Source of the DNA: CAWCTD01 sp963798455 | GTDB taxonomy: Bacteria > Acidobacteriota > Terriglobia > Bryobacterales > Bryobacteraceae | Assembly (NCBI GenBank): GCA_963798455.1 | Contig: CAWCTD010000004.1 | Coordinates: forward strand, 1,116,001-1,180,000 | DNA: 64,000 nt | Reading direction: 5' to 3' | Shown here: positions 1 to 8,695 of the stretch, in pieces | Numbering within the stretch: the stretch's first letter is position 1 | Layout of the letters: each line of letters starts with the position of its first letter | Program-made: the position numbers and the translations under genes | Notes under the pieces: generated by a model | The model's database searches: none | What the model saw: only the letters and a program-made list of their open reading frames with translations | Told to the model about the DNA's origin: nothing

Positions 1-605
1 CACCGTCAGGGCTCCGTGACCGCTGCGCCACCACTTTGCCGAAAAGACCCGGTCCTCGGAGGTCAAACTGAAAAACGGTTCAAACCCGCCGAGTGCTTGG
101 AACGCGTTCCGAGATACTGCGAAATTCGCCGACGGAAAGAACGGCAGCCGGGTCGGGCCCTCCGGCTGTCCGGTATTCGGCAAGTGGAACTCGTAGAGAT
201 GCCGGAGCACCACGTGGTACGCTTCCGCGTAGACATTCCGCGGCAGGCCGTTGCGCACCGGGCCCACGGGCGCGGAGTCCGGTGCTTGCTGAAAAGCGGA
301 GAGGTAAGCCCCCAGCCAGCCTGGATTCGGCACACAGTCATCTTCCAGGAACACGAGTATCCGGCCGCCCCGGCGTTGCGCGCGGCAGCCGGTCCTTGAC
401 GCTCGATGCGGACCAGTCGCAAGGACAGCCCGCTGTCGAACGATGCCAGGCGCTGCGCCAACGCGACCGGGCAACCGTCGTCGACCACGATCACTTCGAA
501 CCCATTGAGCGGCACGGTTTGCCGGCAAAGCGCCATCAGAGTCCGTTCGACTAGGTCTGCTCGACCGGAACAAGGGATAACGATGCTGGCCGATAAGCTT
601 CCCAT
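1..605 (-). pseudogene. Family 2 glycosyltransferase, frameshifted and cut by the window edge
   Basis: The minus-strand frame starts at 605 and opens with a GT2 nucleotide-sugar fold: a beta-strand 'ASIVIPCSG', the 'VIVVDDGC' motif and 'GPAAARNAG'. Right after this last motif the frame changes near 365-375. The frame that continues reads 'GRILVFLEDDCVPNPGW', then 'LPFFPSANFAVSR' and 'LTSEDRVFSAKWW', i.e. the metal-binding ED and the acceptor-side ED motif of GT2 enzymes. The shift fits loss of one base. The gene runs off the left edge, so its C-terminus is unseen. It probably transferred a sugar during surface polysaccharide synthesis. Either a real pseudogene or a sequence error. Confidence 0.8.
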
Positions 606-609
606 GGCT

Positions 610-801
610 CTATGGCCGTTGTACCACCGGTTGGGAGGGGATCAGAGGATCACGCCCGAGGCGCTCATACACCGTCACCGAGGCGTTGGAAGAAAGGCCG
701 GTCCGGACACCCCAGCGCCGGCAATACGAGAAGATCGTGAGTGGGGCGTTCCCCCGCCACCGAAAACGCAAGCGCGTGAGAACGGGCGTCGGAACCCGCA
801 T
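610..801 (-). CDS. Possible 63-residue hypothetical protein upstream of the GT2
   Basis: A short minus-strand frame starts with ATG at 801, preceded by AAGGTG at ribosome-binding distance, and stops 4 bases before the GT2 ATG, so the two could be translationally coupled. The product is basic and matches no family I recognise. It may be the tail of a decayed gene or chance. The rest of 606-922 shows no other coding signal I can support. Confidence 0.2.
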   Translation of the reverse strand: MRVPTPVLTRLRFRWRGNAPLTIFSYCRRWGVRTGLSSNASVTVYERLGRDPLIPSQPVVQRP

Positions 802-922
802 TACGACATCACCTTGTGGCTAGGATATACTCATCTTCGACTGCGCGCCATGCTCCTCTAAAGCCGTCTTCTCTGCGGGTACGGGTGGACCGGAGCGCCC
901 CCTGAAAGCTCCGGGGGCTTCC

Positions 923-1657
923 ATGCGCATTCTCATCCTGACGACCTGGATCCCACACCCGCCCCAACCCGGCGGCCGCATCCACACCTGGGAGATCGCA
1001 CGCCGCCTTGCCCGTCACCATGAGGTTGTTTTCGCCGTCCACACCCGCAATGCCGACGACCTTGAAGCCATTGACGTGCTCCGCCGCCACGGCTTCGGCG
1101 TCATCGCCGGGCCGGTCAACAGCGCCCTTCGCGCCGCCCGCTGGCTCCTCCGGGACATCTTGCCACGCATCCGCCAGGTCCACCCCAAAACTCGGCTCTT
1201 GCTGGTGGGCGATCACCCTTCGCCGGACCTCGCCTCCCTCGCCGGCCCCGGCGTCACCATCACGGGCGCTGTGGCTGACGTCGCTCCCTACTACCAGCAG
1301 GCTGACATCGCCCTCGCCCCCCTCCGCGCCGGCGGTGGCACGCGCCTCAAAATCCTGGAAGCCATGGCCCGGGGCCGCCCTGTCGTCTCCACTAGCCTTG
1401 GCGCCGAGGGCCTCGATGTCACTCACGGCCGCGACCTGCTGCTGGCCGATACCCCCAAGGAGCTGGCTGCCGCTGTGTTGACGCTCTTCGGAAAGCCCAC
1501 CCTGCGGGCCGAGATCCGCGCCCACGCTCGCGCCCTCGTAGAATCGCGGTACAACTGGGATCGCTGCGTCCGCGAGCATTTGGAACTTTACGAGCGCCTC
1601 ACGGAAGCCCGGCGCCTCAAGGGGCCCAGCAGGCAGCGAACGGCCCACATCTGGTAG
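923..1657 (+). CDS. GT4-type glycosyltransferase lacking its middle portion
   Basis: The reading frame is open for 244 codons but holds only the two ends of a GT-B glycosyltransferase. Residues 1 to about 75 are the N-terminal start ('MRILILTTWIPHPPQPGGR', then 'HTWEIARRLA'). From about residue 75 the protein is already in the C-terminal donor-binding domain: 'ILPRIRQVHP', 'LLLVGDHPS', 'APYYQQADIALAPLRAGGG', 'RLKILEAMARGRPVVST'. Family members are normally about 380-420 residues, so about 150 residues, including the acceptor cleft and linker, are missing without loss of frame. The enzyme is probably inactive. It belongs by similarity to sugar transferases of exopolysaccharide clusters, which agrees with the GT2 next door. 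Confidence 0.75.
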   Translation: MRILILTTWIPHPPQPGGRIHTWEIARRLARHHEVVFAVHTRNADDLEAIDVLRRHGFGVIAGPVNSALRAARWLLRDILPRIRQVHPKTRLLLVGDHPSPDLASLAGPGVTITGAVADVAPYYQQADIALAPLRAGGGTRLKILEAMARGRPVVSTSLGAEGLDVTHGRDLLLADTPKELAAAVLTLFGKPTLRAEIRAHARALVESRYNWDRCVREHLELYERLTEARRLKGPSRQRTAHIW

Positions 1658-2194
1658 CGGACCATCTTCCAGTTGCGGAGTCGGCGTGCAAAGCCGATCC
1701 TGAGCTCGTCTTCATCGGCGCAGACCTGCGCCTCCAGGAAACGCAGTGCGGGGCTCCACGCCTCCAGCTCACAGCTCTCGCGGATGCTGGCTCGCGTTCC
1801 TGATCCCGATAGCGAATCGACCGGAGTTTCCACAACCGCAATGTGAAGGATAGGGATGTGGGCAGTTGTTGCCGGCGGCGTTGGGTCTTCGGATTTTTCG
1901 TTCGGACCGCTTGTTTGGCGTCCCTAATCAGTCAGAGTTGGAACCCGCTGATCGAGTGGCTGAGAAGCCTGGGTTCTCTCAGAAACTGCCTGCCTTCCGA
2001 CGGCCCTGCGCTGGGTTGGGACGTGCCAAGAGGCGGCAAATAAAGGGAATGCAAGCGCCTATCTACTGCCAACGTTGTATGGAATCGTTGCTGAGAAGTC
2101 CAGAGAAACCCAAGACCGTCCTTGACAAGACTGCTCGCTGTGGTGCCTAGGCAGGCGATGGCCGCACAGACTACGTCCCCATATGCAGAAGGCG
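1658..2194. other. Non-coding or fully decayed stretch
   Basis: About 540 bases with only short frames on both strands, none with a recognisable domain or a convincing ribosome-binding site. It separates the truncated glycosyltransferase from the tRNA-Glu-linked segment and may be part of the same decayed accessory region. Confidence 0.4.
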
Positions 2195-3331
2195 CTACTT
2201 GCTTAGAGCAAGCGTTATGACGGAACCAGCAACGCCTCCGAGCAGCGCCGATGTGAGGACTATGAAGTTCTGAGTGTGTTGCAGCCTCCGGCTCTCAAGA
2301 AAAGTCAAGAGGCTCATTCGTTGCTGGACGGGGCACTTGTAGTGATCTTTTTCGCTCAAGAGCACAAGATCCTTGATGTAGCCGTCTCGCTCCGGACTGT
2401 AAGTAGAATTGAAGCTTCGCTGCCAATCATCACCATTCATCAGCGACAAAGCCTCAAACTCCAAAATACCCGCGTACGCTTCGGACAGCAGTCGCGGAAG
2501 TCGAAACGCTTGACGGACCCGCTTCCAGAATGCGGAAGGGCGCTGTGCCTGCACAAGTCCTCTCACTTTCGCTTCGACCTCCTGCCATGAGTTCATTTCT
2601 TCGATGCGCATTTGCTCCGAGTAGTAGAACAGGTCGAACTCTGAACCGATTTCTGACAATAGTGCATGCTCGGCTTCCTCTAGCGTGTCGAAGAGATTTG
2701 GGTCGGCGTAGAACGTCGTTTCCGCGTACCCCAAGCTGGGAGTTCTGAAGGCTTTGAATGCGGCGCTCTTGAAGCCCGTGTCGGGGCTAAATTCAATATA
2801 GAAGTCGGCATGGAATGGACTCGGCCCAAGGTATTCAAACCGTGTGCCGTTTGTGCCCGTCCTCCCGAATTCCACCTCTAGGAGCTTCCGAACCACTTCT
2901 ACACCTTGCGATGGACGGCACTTCCCTTTGGGGTCGATTGGGCGAATGATGGCCACAGGCGAATGGTACACATGCTTTATATCGACTCGAAAATCCTCAG
3001 TGAACGTCTCCAAGGCTGATTCGTTCTCAACCCCAGCCAACTCCGCCTGCACCCTGGACGGTATGTGCAACTCGAATCTGACTAGCATGTATCCCCAATA
3101 CGGGAACCAGTTCGTGCCTTCGCCAATCTGTTCGTGTGGATGTTCGATATGCAGCTTGGTGGCCCTGAGCTGATCACTGTACTTGATCTCGACTGACTTG
3201 ACGTTGTTGATTGAACGAAGTGAAGCTTCAAGTTCGGTCAGGTACGTCTTGCCATCAAAGTCGAAGGGTGCAGAGCGGTTCAAGCCAAAATGGAAACACC
3301 CCACGCCAAAGGCAAGAGAATTGGGTGGCAT
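2195..3331 (-). CDS. Hypothetical protein with a C-terminal membrane anchor
   Basis: A 378-residue protein I do not recognise. It is mostly soluble, with mixed alpha/beta character and a charged region near residues 240-275, and ends in one hydrophobic segment ('NFIVLTSALLGGVAGSVITL') four residues before the C-terminus (Leu-Ser-Lys), the arrangement of a tail-anchored protein. No signal peptide is present. Codon use is visibly less GC-biased than in the neighbours (many AAG/TTC/TCG mixed with A/T-ending codons), suggesting transfer. It lies between gene-poor DNA and a serine-recombinase relic beside tRNA-Glu, so it is a candidate cargo gene of an old integrated element. Function unknown. Confidence 0.7.
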   Translation of the reverse strand: MPPNSLAFGVGCFHFGLNRSAPFDFDGKTYLTELEASLRSINNVKSVEIKYSDQLRATKLHIEHPHEQIGEGTNWFPYWGYMLVRFELHIPSRVQAELAGVENESALETFTEDFRVDIKHVYHSPVAIIRPIDPKGKCRPSQGVEVVRKLLEVEFGRTGTNGTRFEYLGPSPFHADFYIEFSPDTGFKSAAFKAFRTPSLGYAETTFYADPNLFDTLEEAEHALLSEIGSEFDLFYYSEQMRIEEMNSWQEVEAKVRGLVQAQRPSAFWKRVRQAFRLPRLLSEAYAGILEFEALSLMNGDDWQRSFNSTYSPERDGYIKDLVLLSEKDHYKCPVQQRMSLLTFLESRRLQHTQNFIVLTSALLGGVAGSVITLALSK

Positions 3332-3397
3332 ACCGCACCTCCACGCTGTGTATGAGCGCGCCTTAAGTGCCCAATATACCTCAGAAGATGCCCGCCG

Positions 3398-3800
3398 TCA
3401 GGCGATTCGGCAGCCAGTGAGGATCTTGTTCACAGTCTTGCCCCACCATCGCTCCCCCATTCGTGGTTTGGTGTTTCCCGCGTTTAGCGCCTCCGCTATG
3501 CGGTCAAAACCCATCCCTGCTGCCCTGAAAGGCCTTCGTGCCCTCCAGAACATCAGGCTCGCCCCCGTTAGAAGCCGTAGGGCTTCCGGCCTTCGCATTG
3601 TCCTTTGGTGGCTTTGACGCGGTTCCGCGCCACCCTAAGCGTGAGGACGATCATGCTCTTCTCGTACTCAGCGAACAGTCCCATGATCTGCCGAAACGCC
3701 TTCCTTGACGGGTCGTTTTGGAGGAGATCAGGCTCCACGACCGAGATCAGTTCAATACCGCGCCGCTGGAAATCAGAGATGATGCCGAAGAGCCAAATGG
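3398..3800 (-). pseudogene. Serine recombinase (resolvase/invertase) relic
   Basis: Reading the minus strand from the tRNA edge gives 'IISDFQRRGIELISVVEPD', then 'FRQIMGLFAEYEKSMI', 'RVKATKGQCEGRKPYGF' and, after two frame changes near 3560-3580, 'GMGFDRIAEALNAGNTKPR', 'GERWWGKTVNKIL'. This is the second half of a serine-recombinase catalytic domain, its long helix and the DNA-binding 'recombinase' segment. The N-terminal part with the nucleophilic serine is absent because the reading stops at the 3' end of the tRNA gene. A frame break and the missing active site mark it as dead. Confidence 0.75.
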
Positions 3801-3801
3801 A

Positions 3802-3879
3802 TGGCGTCCCCAGGGGGATTCGAACCCCCGTTACCGCCGTGAAAGGGCGATGTCCTAGGCCGGGCTAGACGATGGGGAC
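3802..3879 (-). tRNA. tRNA-Glu (anticodon TTC) with encoded CCA
   Basis: On the minus strand the acceptor 5' arm GTCCCCA pairs with TGGGGAC. The anticodon loop is CTTTCAC between TCGCC and GGCGG. The T arm is GGGGG-TTCGAAT-CCCCC, followed by discriminator G and CCA at 3802-3804. The anticodon TTC reads Glu codons. The CCA end abuts the recombinase relic, which fits use of this tRNA gene as an integration site. Confidence 0.95.
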
Positions 3880-3969
3880 GGTGATGCTGCGCCTCGGAGA
3901 ACTTCTCTTTCTACTCTAGCCGCCCCCGGTTCGCGCCGTCAACCGGAACCGGCTTCGCCGCTCTGATTT

Positions 3970-4323
3970 CTACAGCGCTTTCAGATACGCGATCAGATCG
4001 TCTTTCTGCGCGGCATTCAACATCTCTTTGAAGGGGGGCATGCCGTTGCCGCCGGCATCGAGGACGGCCCGGATGTTCGCTTCCGTCACCGCCTTGCCGT
4101 TCTGTAACTTCGCCTTCTTGAAGAGCCCCTTCAGGCCCGGCCCGATCTTCTTGACCGTGCTGTCGGCGTTGTGACAGACAGCGCACTGTCCACTGAACGC
4201 CGTCTTCCCCCGGTCGGCGTCGCCCGCCGGCTTCTGTTTTGCGGGTTGCGCCCACAACAGCGACATACCCAGCGCAGGCGTCGCCACGAGCAGGACCATC
4301 CTGGTCCGCGAATTCATCGCCAT
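3970..4323 (-). CDS. Secreted class I c-type cytochrome
   Basis: A 117-residue protein with an N-terminal signal peptide (hydrophobic run 'MVLLVATPALGMSLLWA') and one heme-binding motif CAVCH near residue 50. The C-terminal half has the Gly-Met-Pro-Pro motif that supplies the distal methionine ligand and the closing helix 'DDLIAYLKAL'. It should be a small periplasmic electron carrier. It is divergent from the ArsA-type gene with about 50 bases between the starts, so the two promoters overlap or lie back to back. The redox partner is not visible here. Confidence 0.88.
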   Translation of the reverse strand: MAMNSRTRMVLLVATPALGMSLLWAQPAKQKPAGDADRGKTAFSGQCAVCHNADSTVKKIGPGLKGLFKKAKLQNGKAVTEANIRAVLDAGGNGMPPFKEMLNAAQKDDLIAYLKAL

Positions 4324-4372
4324 GATTCAAGTGTACAATGGCGCGGCGGCCGAGCAGGTCTAGAATGAAAGT

Positions 4373-5566
4373 GTGAGGATACTCCTGTTCACAGGCAAAG
4401 GGGGAGTGGGGAAGACCAGTCTGGCCGCGGCGACCGGTGTCCGGCTGGCTCAACTGGGCTACTCCACGCTCGTGATGAGCGTCGATCCGGCGCACAGCCT
4501 GGCCGACTCTTTCGACCTCACCGACGGATTGTTCCACGGGCAGACCTCCGATCCCTGCCCGGTCCGCGACCGCCTCGACATTCAGGAAGTCAACATCCAG
4601 AGAGAGATCAAGCGCCACTGGAGGGAGATTTCGTCCTACGTCGTCTCGGTGCTGCGCACCACCGGCATCAGCGACGTGGAGGCCGAAGAGCTGGCGATCC
4701 TCCCCGGCATGGAGGAGTTGAGCGCCATGATGCACGTGAACCAGTACCGCCGCGACAAGCGCTACGATGTGATCGTGCTGGATTGCGCGCCCACCGCCGA
4801 GTCGATGCGCTTCGTCAGCATGCCCACCACGCTGGACTGGTATATGAAGCACATCTTCCCCTACCAGCGAAGCCTCTTGAAGGCCGTGCGCCCGATCGCC
4901 AACCGGGTTTCTCCGGTGCAACTTCCCACCGACAGCTACTTCGCCAACGTGAAGGATTTGTTCGGAAAGCTGGCCGGCGTCGAGGAGGTGCTGGAGGACC
5001 CGAAGGTGACCAGCGTACGGCTGGCCACCAACCCCGAAAAGATGGTCCTGCGCGAGACGCAGCGCGCCTTTGTGTACTTCTCGCTGCACGGGCTCACCGT
5101 GGACACGGTCATCGTGAACCGTGTCTTGCCGGCCCGGGTCACCGATGCTTTCTTCTCCGGGTGGCGCCGCTCGCAGGACGAGATTCTGAGGGAGATCGAA
5201 GAGTACTTCGCGCCGGTGCCGGTGAAGACCGTCCCGCTTTTCGAAGAGGAGGTCCTGGGCGCGGCGAGGCTCGAAAGGCTGGCGGCGGTGCTCTACCCGA
5301 AAGGGGAGGATCCGGCGCTGCTCACGCGCACCGACCGGCCTTACACCTTCGTCAAGCGCGACGGCCGTTACGAGGTCCGCCTGCAATTGCCTTTTGCCAC
5401 GAAGGGGGAGGTTGGTCTGTTCAAAAAAGGGGATGAACTCGTGGTGGAGATCGGCAGCCTGCGGCGTCACATCGGGCTGCCAACGTCAATGGCCGGCCTG
5501 ACACCGACCAAGGCCCGGCTCGACAACAAGCTGCTCACTGTGGAAATGAAGGAGGCTGCCTCATGA
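4373..5566 (+). CDS. ArsA/Get3-type ATPase with C-terminal HSP20-like domain
   Basis: Starts with GTG. Residues 8-16 (GKGGVGKTS) form the deviant Walker A loop of the SIMIBI ArsA/Get3 class. 'SVDPAHSLADSF' is the switch I region and 'VLDCAPTAESMRF' the switch II/Walker B region. After the ATPase core (about residues 1-310) the last 75 residues ('YTFVKRDGRYEVRLQLPF' onward) resemble the alpha-crystallin-like tail of bacterial ArsA homologues. Only one ATPase half is present and I see no CxxC dimer motif as in Get3. No ArsB or ArsR gene is nearby, so arsenite transport is doubtful. It overlaps the next gene by ATGA, so the pair is coupled. Confidence 0.85.
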   Translation: MRILLFTGKGGVGKTSLAAATGVRLAQLGYSTLVMSVDPAHSLADSFDLTDGLFHGQTSDPCPVRDRLDIQEVNIQREIKRHWREISSYVVSVLRTTGISDVEAEELAILPGMEELSAMMHVNQYRRDKRYDVIVLDCAPTAESMRFVSMPTTLDWYMKHIFPYQRSLLKAVRPIANRVSPVQLPTDSYFANVKDLFGKLAGVEEVLEDPKVTSVRLATNPEKMVLRETQRAFVYFSLHGLTVDTVIVNRVLPARVTDAFFSGWRRSQDEILREIEEYFAPVPVKTVPLFEEEVLGAARLERLAAVLYPKGEDPALLTRTDRPYTFVKRDGRYEVRLQLPFATKGEVGLFKKGDELVVEIGSLRRHIGLPTSMAGLTPTKARLDNKLLTVEMKEAAS

Positions 5567-5796
5567 AGAAGAGGGAAACTGCCGCGGAGGCCACCCAGTC
5601 CCAGGCCAACTGCCTGTGCATGGGTATGGGGCCCAAGCTGACTGAAATGCTCCAGTGCCGCTCGGAGGCGGCTGCCGGCCACCTCCGCAACGCCCGGATC
5701 GAATTCCTCAAGGCCATGCGCGCCATGATCGACGAGCGAATCGAACACCTCGCCGGCGCCCAGAAGAAGAAAGGAACCACGGTCACGGTGGAGTGA
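5563..5796 (+). CDS. Small Cys-containing protein coupled to the ArsA-type ATPase
   Basis: A 77-residue protein whose ATG overlaps the stop of the ATPase gene (ATGA), which normally means translational coupling and related function. It has a 'CLCMGMGP' segment near residue 18, a further Cys near residue 32, then an amphipathic helix with repeated Ala/Arg/Glu and a Lys-rich tail. No domain recognised. The three cysteines could bind metal or form a disulphide, but this is inference. It could be a partner or client adaptor of the ATPase. Confidence 0.7.
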   Translation: MKKRETAAEATQSQANCLCMGMGPKLTEMLQCRSEAAAGHLRNARIEFLKAMRAMIDERIEHLAGAQKKKGTTVTVE

Positions 5797-5806
5797 TCTG
5801 AGAAGC

Positions 5807-6289
5807 ATGGCCAAGGCGAAACCGGCCGCCTTGAAAGAGGGCGATGCCGCTCCTGACATCCGCCTTCAGACGGAGACGGGGGATCTTTTTCGACTCTCCG
5901 ATCTGAAAGGCAAGAACGTCGTGCTGTACTTCTATCCCCGCGCCAACACGCCGGGCTGCACCGTGGAGGCCTGCGAGTTCCGCGACGCGGCCAAGACTCT
6001 CGCGAGCCGTGAGGCCGTTATCATTGGGGTCTCGCCCGACACACCCGCCGCGCAGTCGAAGTTCAAAGCCAAGTTCGATCTGCCCTTTACTCTGCTTGCC
6101 GACGGCGACAGGGCCGCCGCGCAGGCTTACGGGGTCTGGAAAGAAAAGAACATGTACGGCAACAAAGTGTTCGGCGTTGAGCGCGTCACTTTCCTGATCG
6201 GCCGAGACGGAAAGATCAAGAGGATCTTCACCAAGGTAAGGCCGCAGGGGCACGCAGCCGAAGTGCTCGAGGCGCTTTCATCCCTTTAG
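5807..6289 (+). CDS. bcp: Bcp/PrxQ-type thiol peroxidase
   Basis: A 160-residue peroxiredoxin. 'YFYPRANTPGCTVEACEFRD' holds the peroxidatic Cys (in TPGCT) and, five residues on, the resolving Cys of the atypical 2-Cys Bcp group. 'LPFTLLADGD' and 'RVTFLIGRDGKI' are the remaining conserved strands. It reduces hydroperoxides with thioredoxin as electron donor, in the cytoplasm. It starts 10 bases after the preceding small gene, so it may share the ArsA transcript. Its 3' end overlaps the convergent mutS2 by 12 bases. Confidence 0.93.
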   Translation: MAKAKPAALKEGDAAPDIRLQTETGDLFRLSDLKGKNVVLYFYPRANTPGCTVEACEFRDAAKTLASREAVIIGVSPDTPAAQSKFKAKFDLPFTLLADGDRAAAQAYGVWKEKNMYGNKVFGVERVTFLIGRDGKIKRIFTKVRPQGHAAEVLEALSSL

Positions 6290-8695
6290 CTCCACGATGG
6301 TCGCCCCCGCGCCGCCCTCGCTCTGTTCGGCGGGATAGAACTTCTCCACATTGGCGTGCTTGGCCAGCAGTTCCCCGATCGCGCGGCGCAGAACCCCCAT
6401 GCCGTGGCCGTGTACGATCCTGACACGGGATACATCGGCCAGAGTGGCGTTGTCCAGGAATTTCTCGACCTGCCCGCACGCCTCTTCCACGTGCTGGCCG
6501 ATCACGTTCAGCTCCTGCACGGCGCCGCTCGTGAGTGGAGCGGCATCGAAGGACACATGCTTGGGGCGCACGGCGTCGGGCGCCGACGGCAGCACCTCCA
6601 GGATCTCGTCGGCGGGCACCTGAAGCTTCATGAAACCCGCCTCGACTTCGACCAGGTCCCCGGCAAGCATCCTGCGCACGCGCGCGGGTTCCCGAACTCC
6701 CTTGACTCTCACGCGCGCCCCCTCGGCGACCTTGGGCCTCGCCAGTTCCCCTTGCCGCGATTCATCCCGCGTGGCAAGCACGGTGGTCTCGACTTCATCG
6801 CGCAGCTCGCGCTTCAGCTTGCCCACCTGCCTCAGGGCCGACGCGGCGGTCTTCCTGCCATCGGCGCCGGCGGCGATCTTCTCGATGGTCTCCTTCGCCT
6901 GTGCTTCGAATCTCTCCAGCACCAGGTCGCAGCGCCGCTCGAGTTCCTTCAGCTTGGCGGATTCCCGCTCGGCCCACTTCCGCGCCAGGGACTGCTCGGT
7001 GGCGGCGAGGGATTCCTTCTGCTCCTGCAACTCTTTCTCTAAAGAGGCCACCTGCTCCAGCCGCCGGTGCAACTCCGCCAGGAACTGGGCAATGTCCCGC
7101 TGGTGGTCTGCCAGCCGCTGCCGCGCCTGCTCGATGAGTTCGGGCGGCATGCCCAGATGGCGCGCGATCTCCAGACCCGCCGACTTGCCCGGGGCGCCAA
7201 CCTGGAGAACGTAGGTCGGTTCCAGCGTCATCTCGTTGAATCCCATGCTCCCGTTGACGACTCCCGGCGTGCCGGCGCCGTAGATCTTCAGGGCCAGCAG
7301 ATGAGTGGACGCCAGGGTGAAGGCCCCGGCGGCCCGGAAGCGCTCGAGCACGGCGATGCCGAGCGCGCCGCCTTCTTCCGGGTCGGTGGCGCGGCCGAGT
7401 TCATCCAACAACACCAGCGAGTCGGCATCGGCGGCGTCCAGCATCTCGCGGATTCTGGCGATGTGCGCGGAGAAAGTGCTCAGGCTCTCTTGGATCGACT
7501 GGTTATCGCCGATGTCCGCCAGGACTTTGCTGACCAGAGGCATCTCGGCTTCCTCACAGGGCACGGGGAGACCCGACTGGGCCATGAGGGCCACCAGGCC
7601 GGCGGTTTTCATGGCGACCGTCTTGCCGCCGGTGTTCGGCCCGCTGATCAGCAGGGTCCGGCAGTCGTCGTCCAGCGCCAGGGAGACCGGCACGATGGGC
7701 TTCTTTTGGCGGCGAAGGACGTCCTCGAGCAACGGGTGGCGGGCTGCCTTCAGAGCGAGGCGCCGGGCGCCGCCGGGGCTGAAGCGCGGGATCACACAGT
7801 CGAAATCGGCAGCGAAGTAAGCCTTCGCGAACAGCACTTCCAGCTCCGCCAGCGCGGCGGCCGTGGTTTGGATGGATTGCTGGCACTCGCGCAGGCTCGC
7901 GGTCATCTCCCGCAGTATCCTGTGAACCTCGCGCAACTCCTCTTCCGCGATGCGCACCAGCTCGTTGTTCAGCTCGATGGTCTCCAGAGGCTCGACAAAG
8001 AGCGTGTGGCCGCTGCCGCTCGAGCCATGGATGACCCCTTCGATCCTCCGCTGGCGTCCCGCGATGACCGGCACCACGAACCGTTCGTTGCGGATGGTCA
8101 CGAACTCCTCCTGCAAAAGGTCCTCCTCCCGGTGCAGGCGGACGAACCGCTCCAAGGATTCCTGGATCAGTTTCTTTTGCCTTTCGATGTCGCGCCTGAG
8201 GCGGGCGAGTTCAGGGCTGGCGTGATCGGCGAGGATTCCCTCGGGCAGGATCTTCCCGGCGAGGCCGGCCACCAGGGAGCGGAACTCCCCGATCTGGCTG
8301 GCACGCTCAGCCAACCGGGGGAAGCGGCCGGCTACGGAGGCCAGAAGATGGCGTATGCTGGTGGCCGCGTCGAGCAACTCCGTCAGTTCCAGGATTTCCT
8401 TGGCGTCCAGACAGGCGCCTTCCATGCGCAGTTTCCCCAGCGCCTCCCCAGGATCGGGGACAGAGTCGAACCGCAGCCGGACCGCCGCGCCCCGGGCGGC
8501 AGGCTGAGGCCGGGAGGCGGCGCGGACGTACTCCATGGCCTCGCTGGTCTCGGCGAGTATCTCCTCCAGAGCGGCCCGGTCGTCCCTGGGCGCGATCTTC
8601 TCCAGCGCCTCGCGGCCCAGCGGGCTGGAGATGTAGCGCCCGAGCAGGCGTTTGAGCTCCTCGAATTCCAGCAGATCGGCGCTTGTCGTTCTCAC
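6278..8695 (-). CDS. mutS2: MutS2-type ATPase/Smr endonuclease
   Basis: 805 residues, a full-length MutS2. The order is N-terminal MutS III-like helical region, ABC-type ATPase core with Walker A GPNTGGKT, signature region 'SIQESLSTFSAHI', Walker B 'LVLLDELGRATDP', a long coiled coil, a KOW-like segment and the C-terminal Smr domain with 'IVHGHGMGVLR'. MutS2 proteins act on branched DNA or, as RqcU, split collided ribosomes; which applies here cannot be told. The start is GTG overlapping the Nudix stop (GTGA), so the two are coupled. No frame breaks over 2.4 kb. Confidence 0.95.
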   Translation of the reverse strand: MRTTSADLLEFEELKRLLGRYISSPLGREALEKIAPRDDRAALEEILAETSEAMEYVRAASRPQPAARGAAVRLRFDSVPDPGEALGKLRMEGACLDAKEILELTELLDAATSIRHLLASVAGRFPRLAERASQIGEFRSLVAGLAGKILPEGILADHASPELARLRRDIERQKKLIQESLERFVRLHREEDLLQEEFVTIRNERFVVPVIAGRQRRIEGVIHGSSGSGHTLFVEPLETIELNNELVRIAEEELREVHRILREMTASLRECQQSIQTTAAALAELEVLFAKAYFAADFDCVIPRFSPGGARRLALKAARHPLLEDVLRRQKKPIVPVSLALDDDCRTLLISGPNTGGKTVAMKTAGLVALMAQSGLPVPCEEAEMPLVSKVLADIGDNQSIQESLSTFSAHIARIREMLDAADADSLVLLDELGRATDPEEGGALGIAVLERFRAAGAFTLASTHLLALKIYGAGTPGVVNGSMGFNEMTLEPTYVLQVGAPGKSAGLEIARHLGMPPELIEQARQRLADHQRDIAQFLAELHRRLEQVASLEKELQEQKESLAATEQSLARKWAERESAKLKELERRCDLVLERFEAQAKETIEKIAAGADGRKTAASALRQVGKLKRELRDEVETTVLATRDESRQGELARPKVAEGARVRVKGVREPARVRRMLAGDLVEVEAGFMKLQVPADEILEVLPSAPDAVRPKHVSFDAAPLTSGAVQELNVIGQHVEEACGQVEKFLDNATLADVSRVRIVHGHGMGVLRRAIGELLAKHANVEKFYPAEQSEGGAGATIVELKG

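Noticed and set aside
3911..5470. A 519-codon open frame on the minus strand opposite the ArsA-type gene
   Set aside because: It is the antisense of a clear ATPase and cytochrome region; high GC content leaves long empty frames, and the sequence has no domain.
2195..5566. A Get-type pathway linking the tail-anchored orphan to the ArsA-type ATPase
   Set aside because: Only proximity supports it; a tRNA gene, a recombinase relic and a cytochrome lie between them, and the ATPase lacks the CxxC of Get3.
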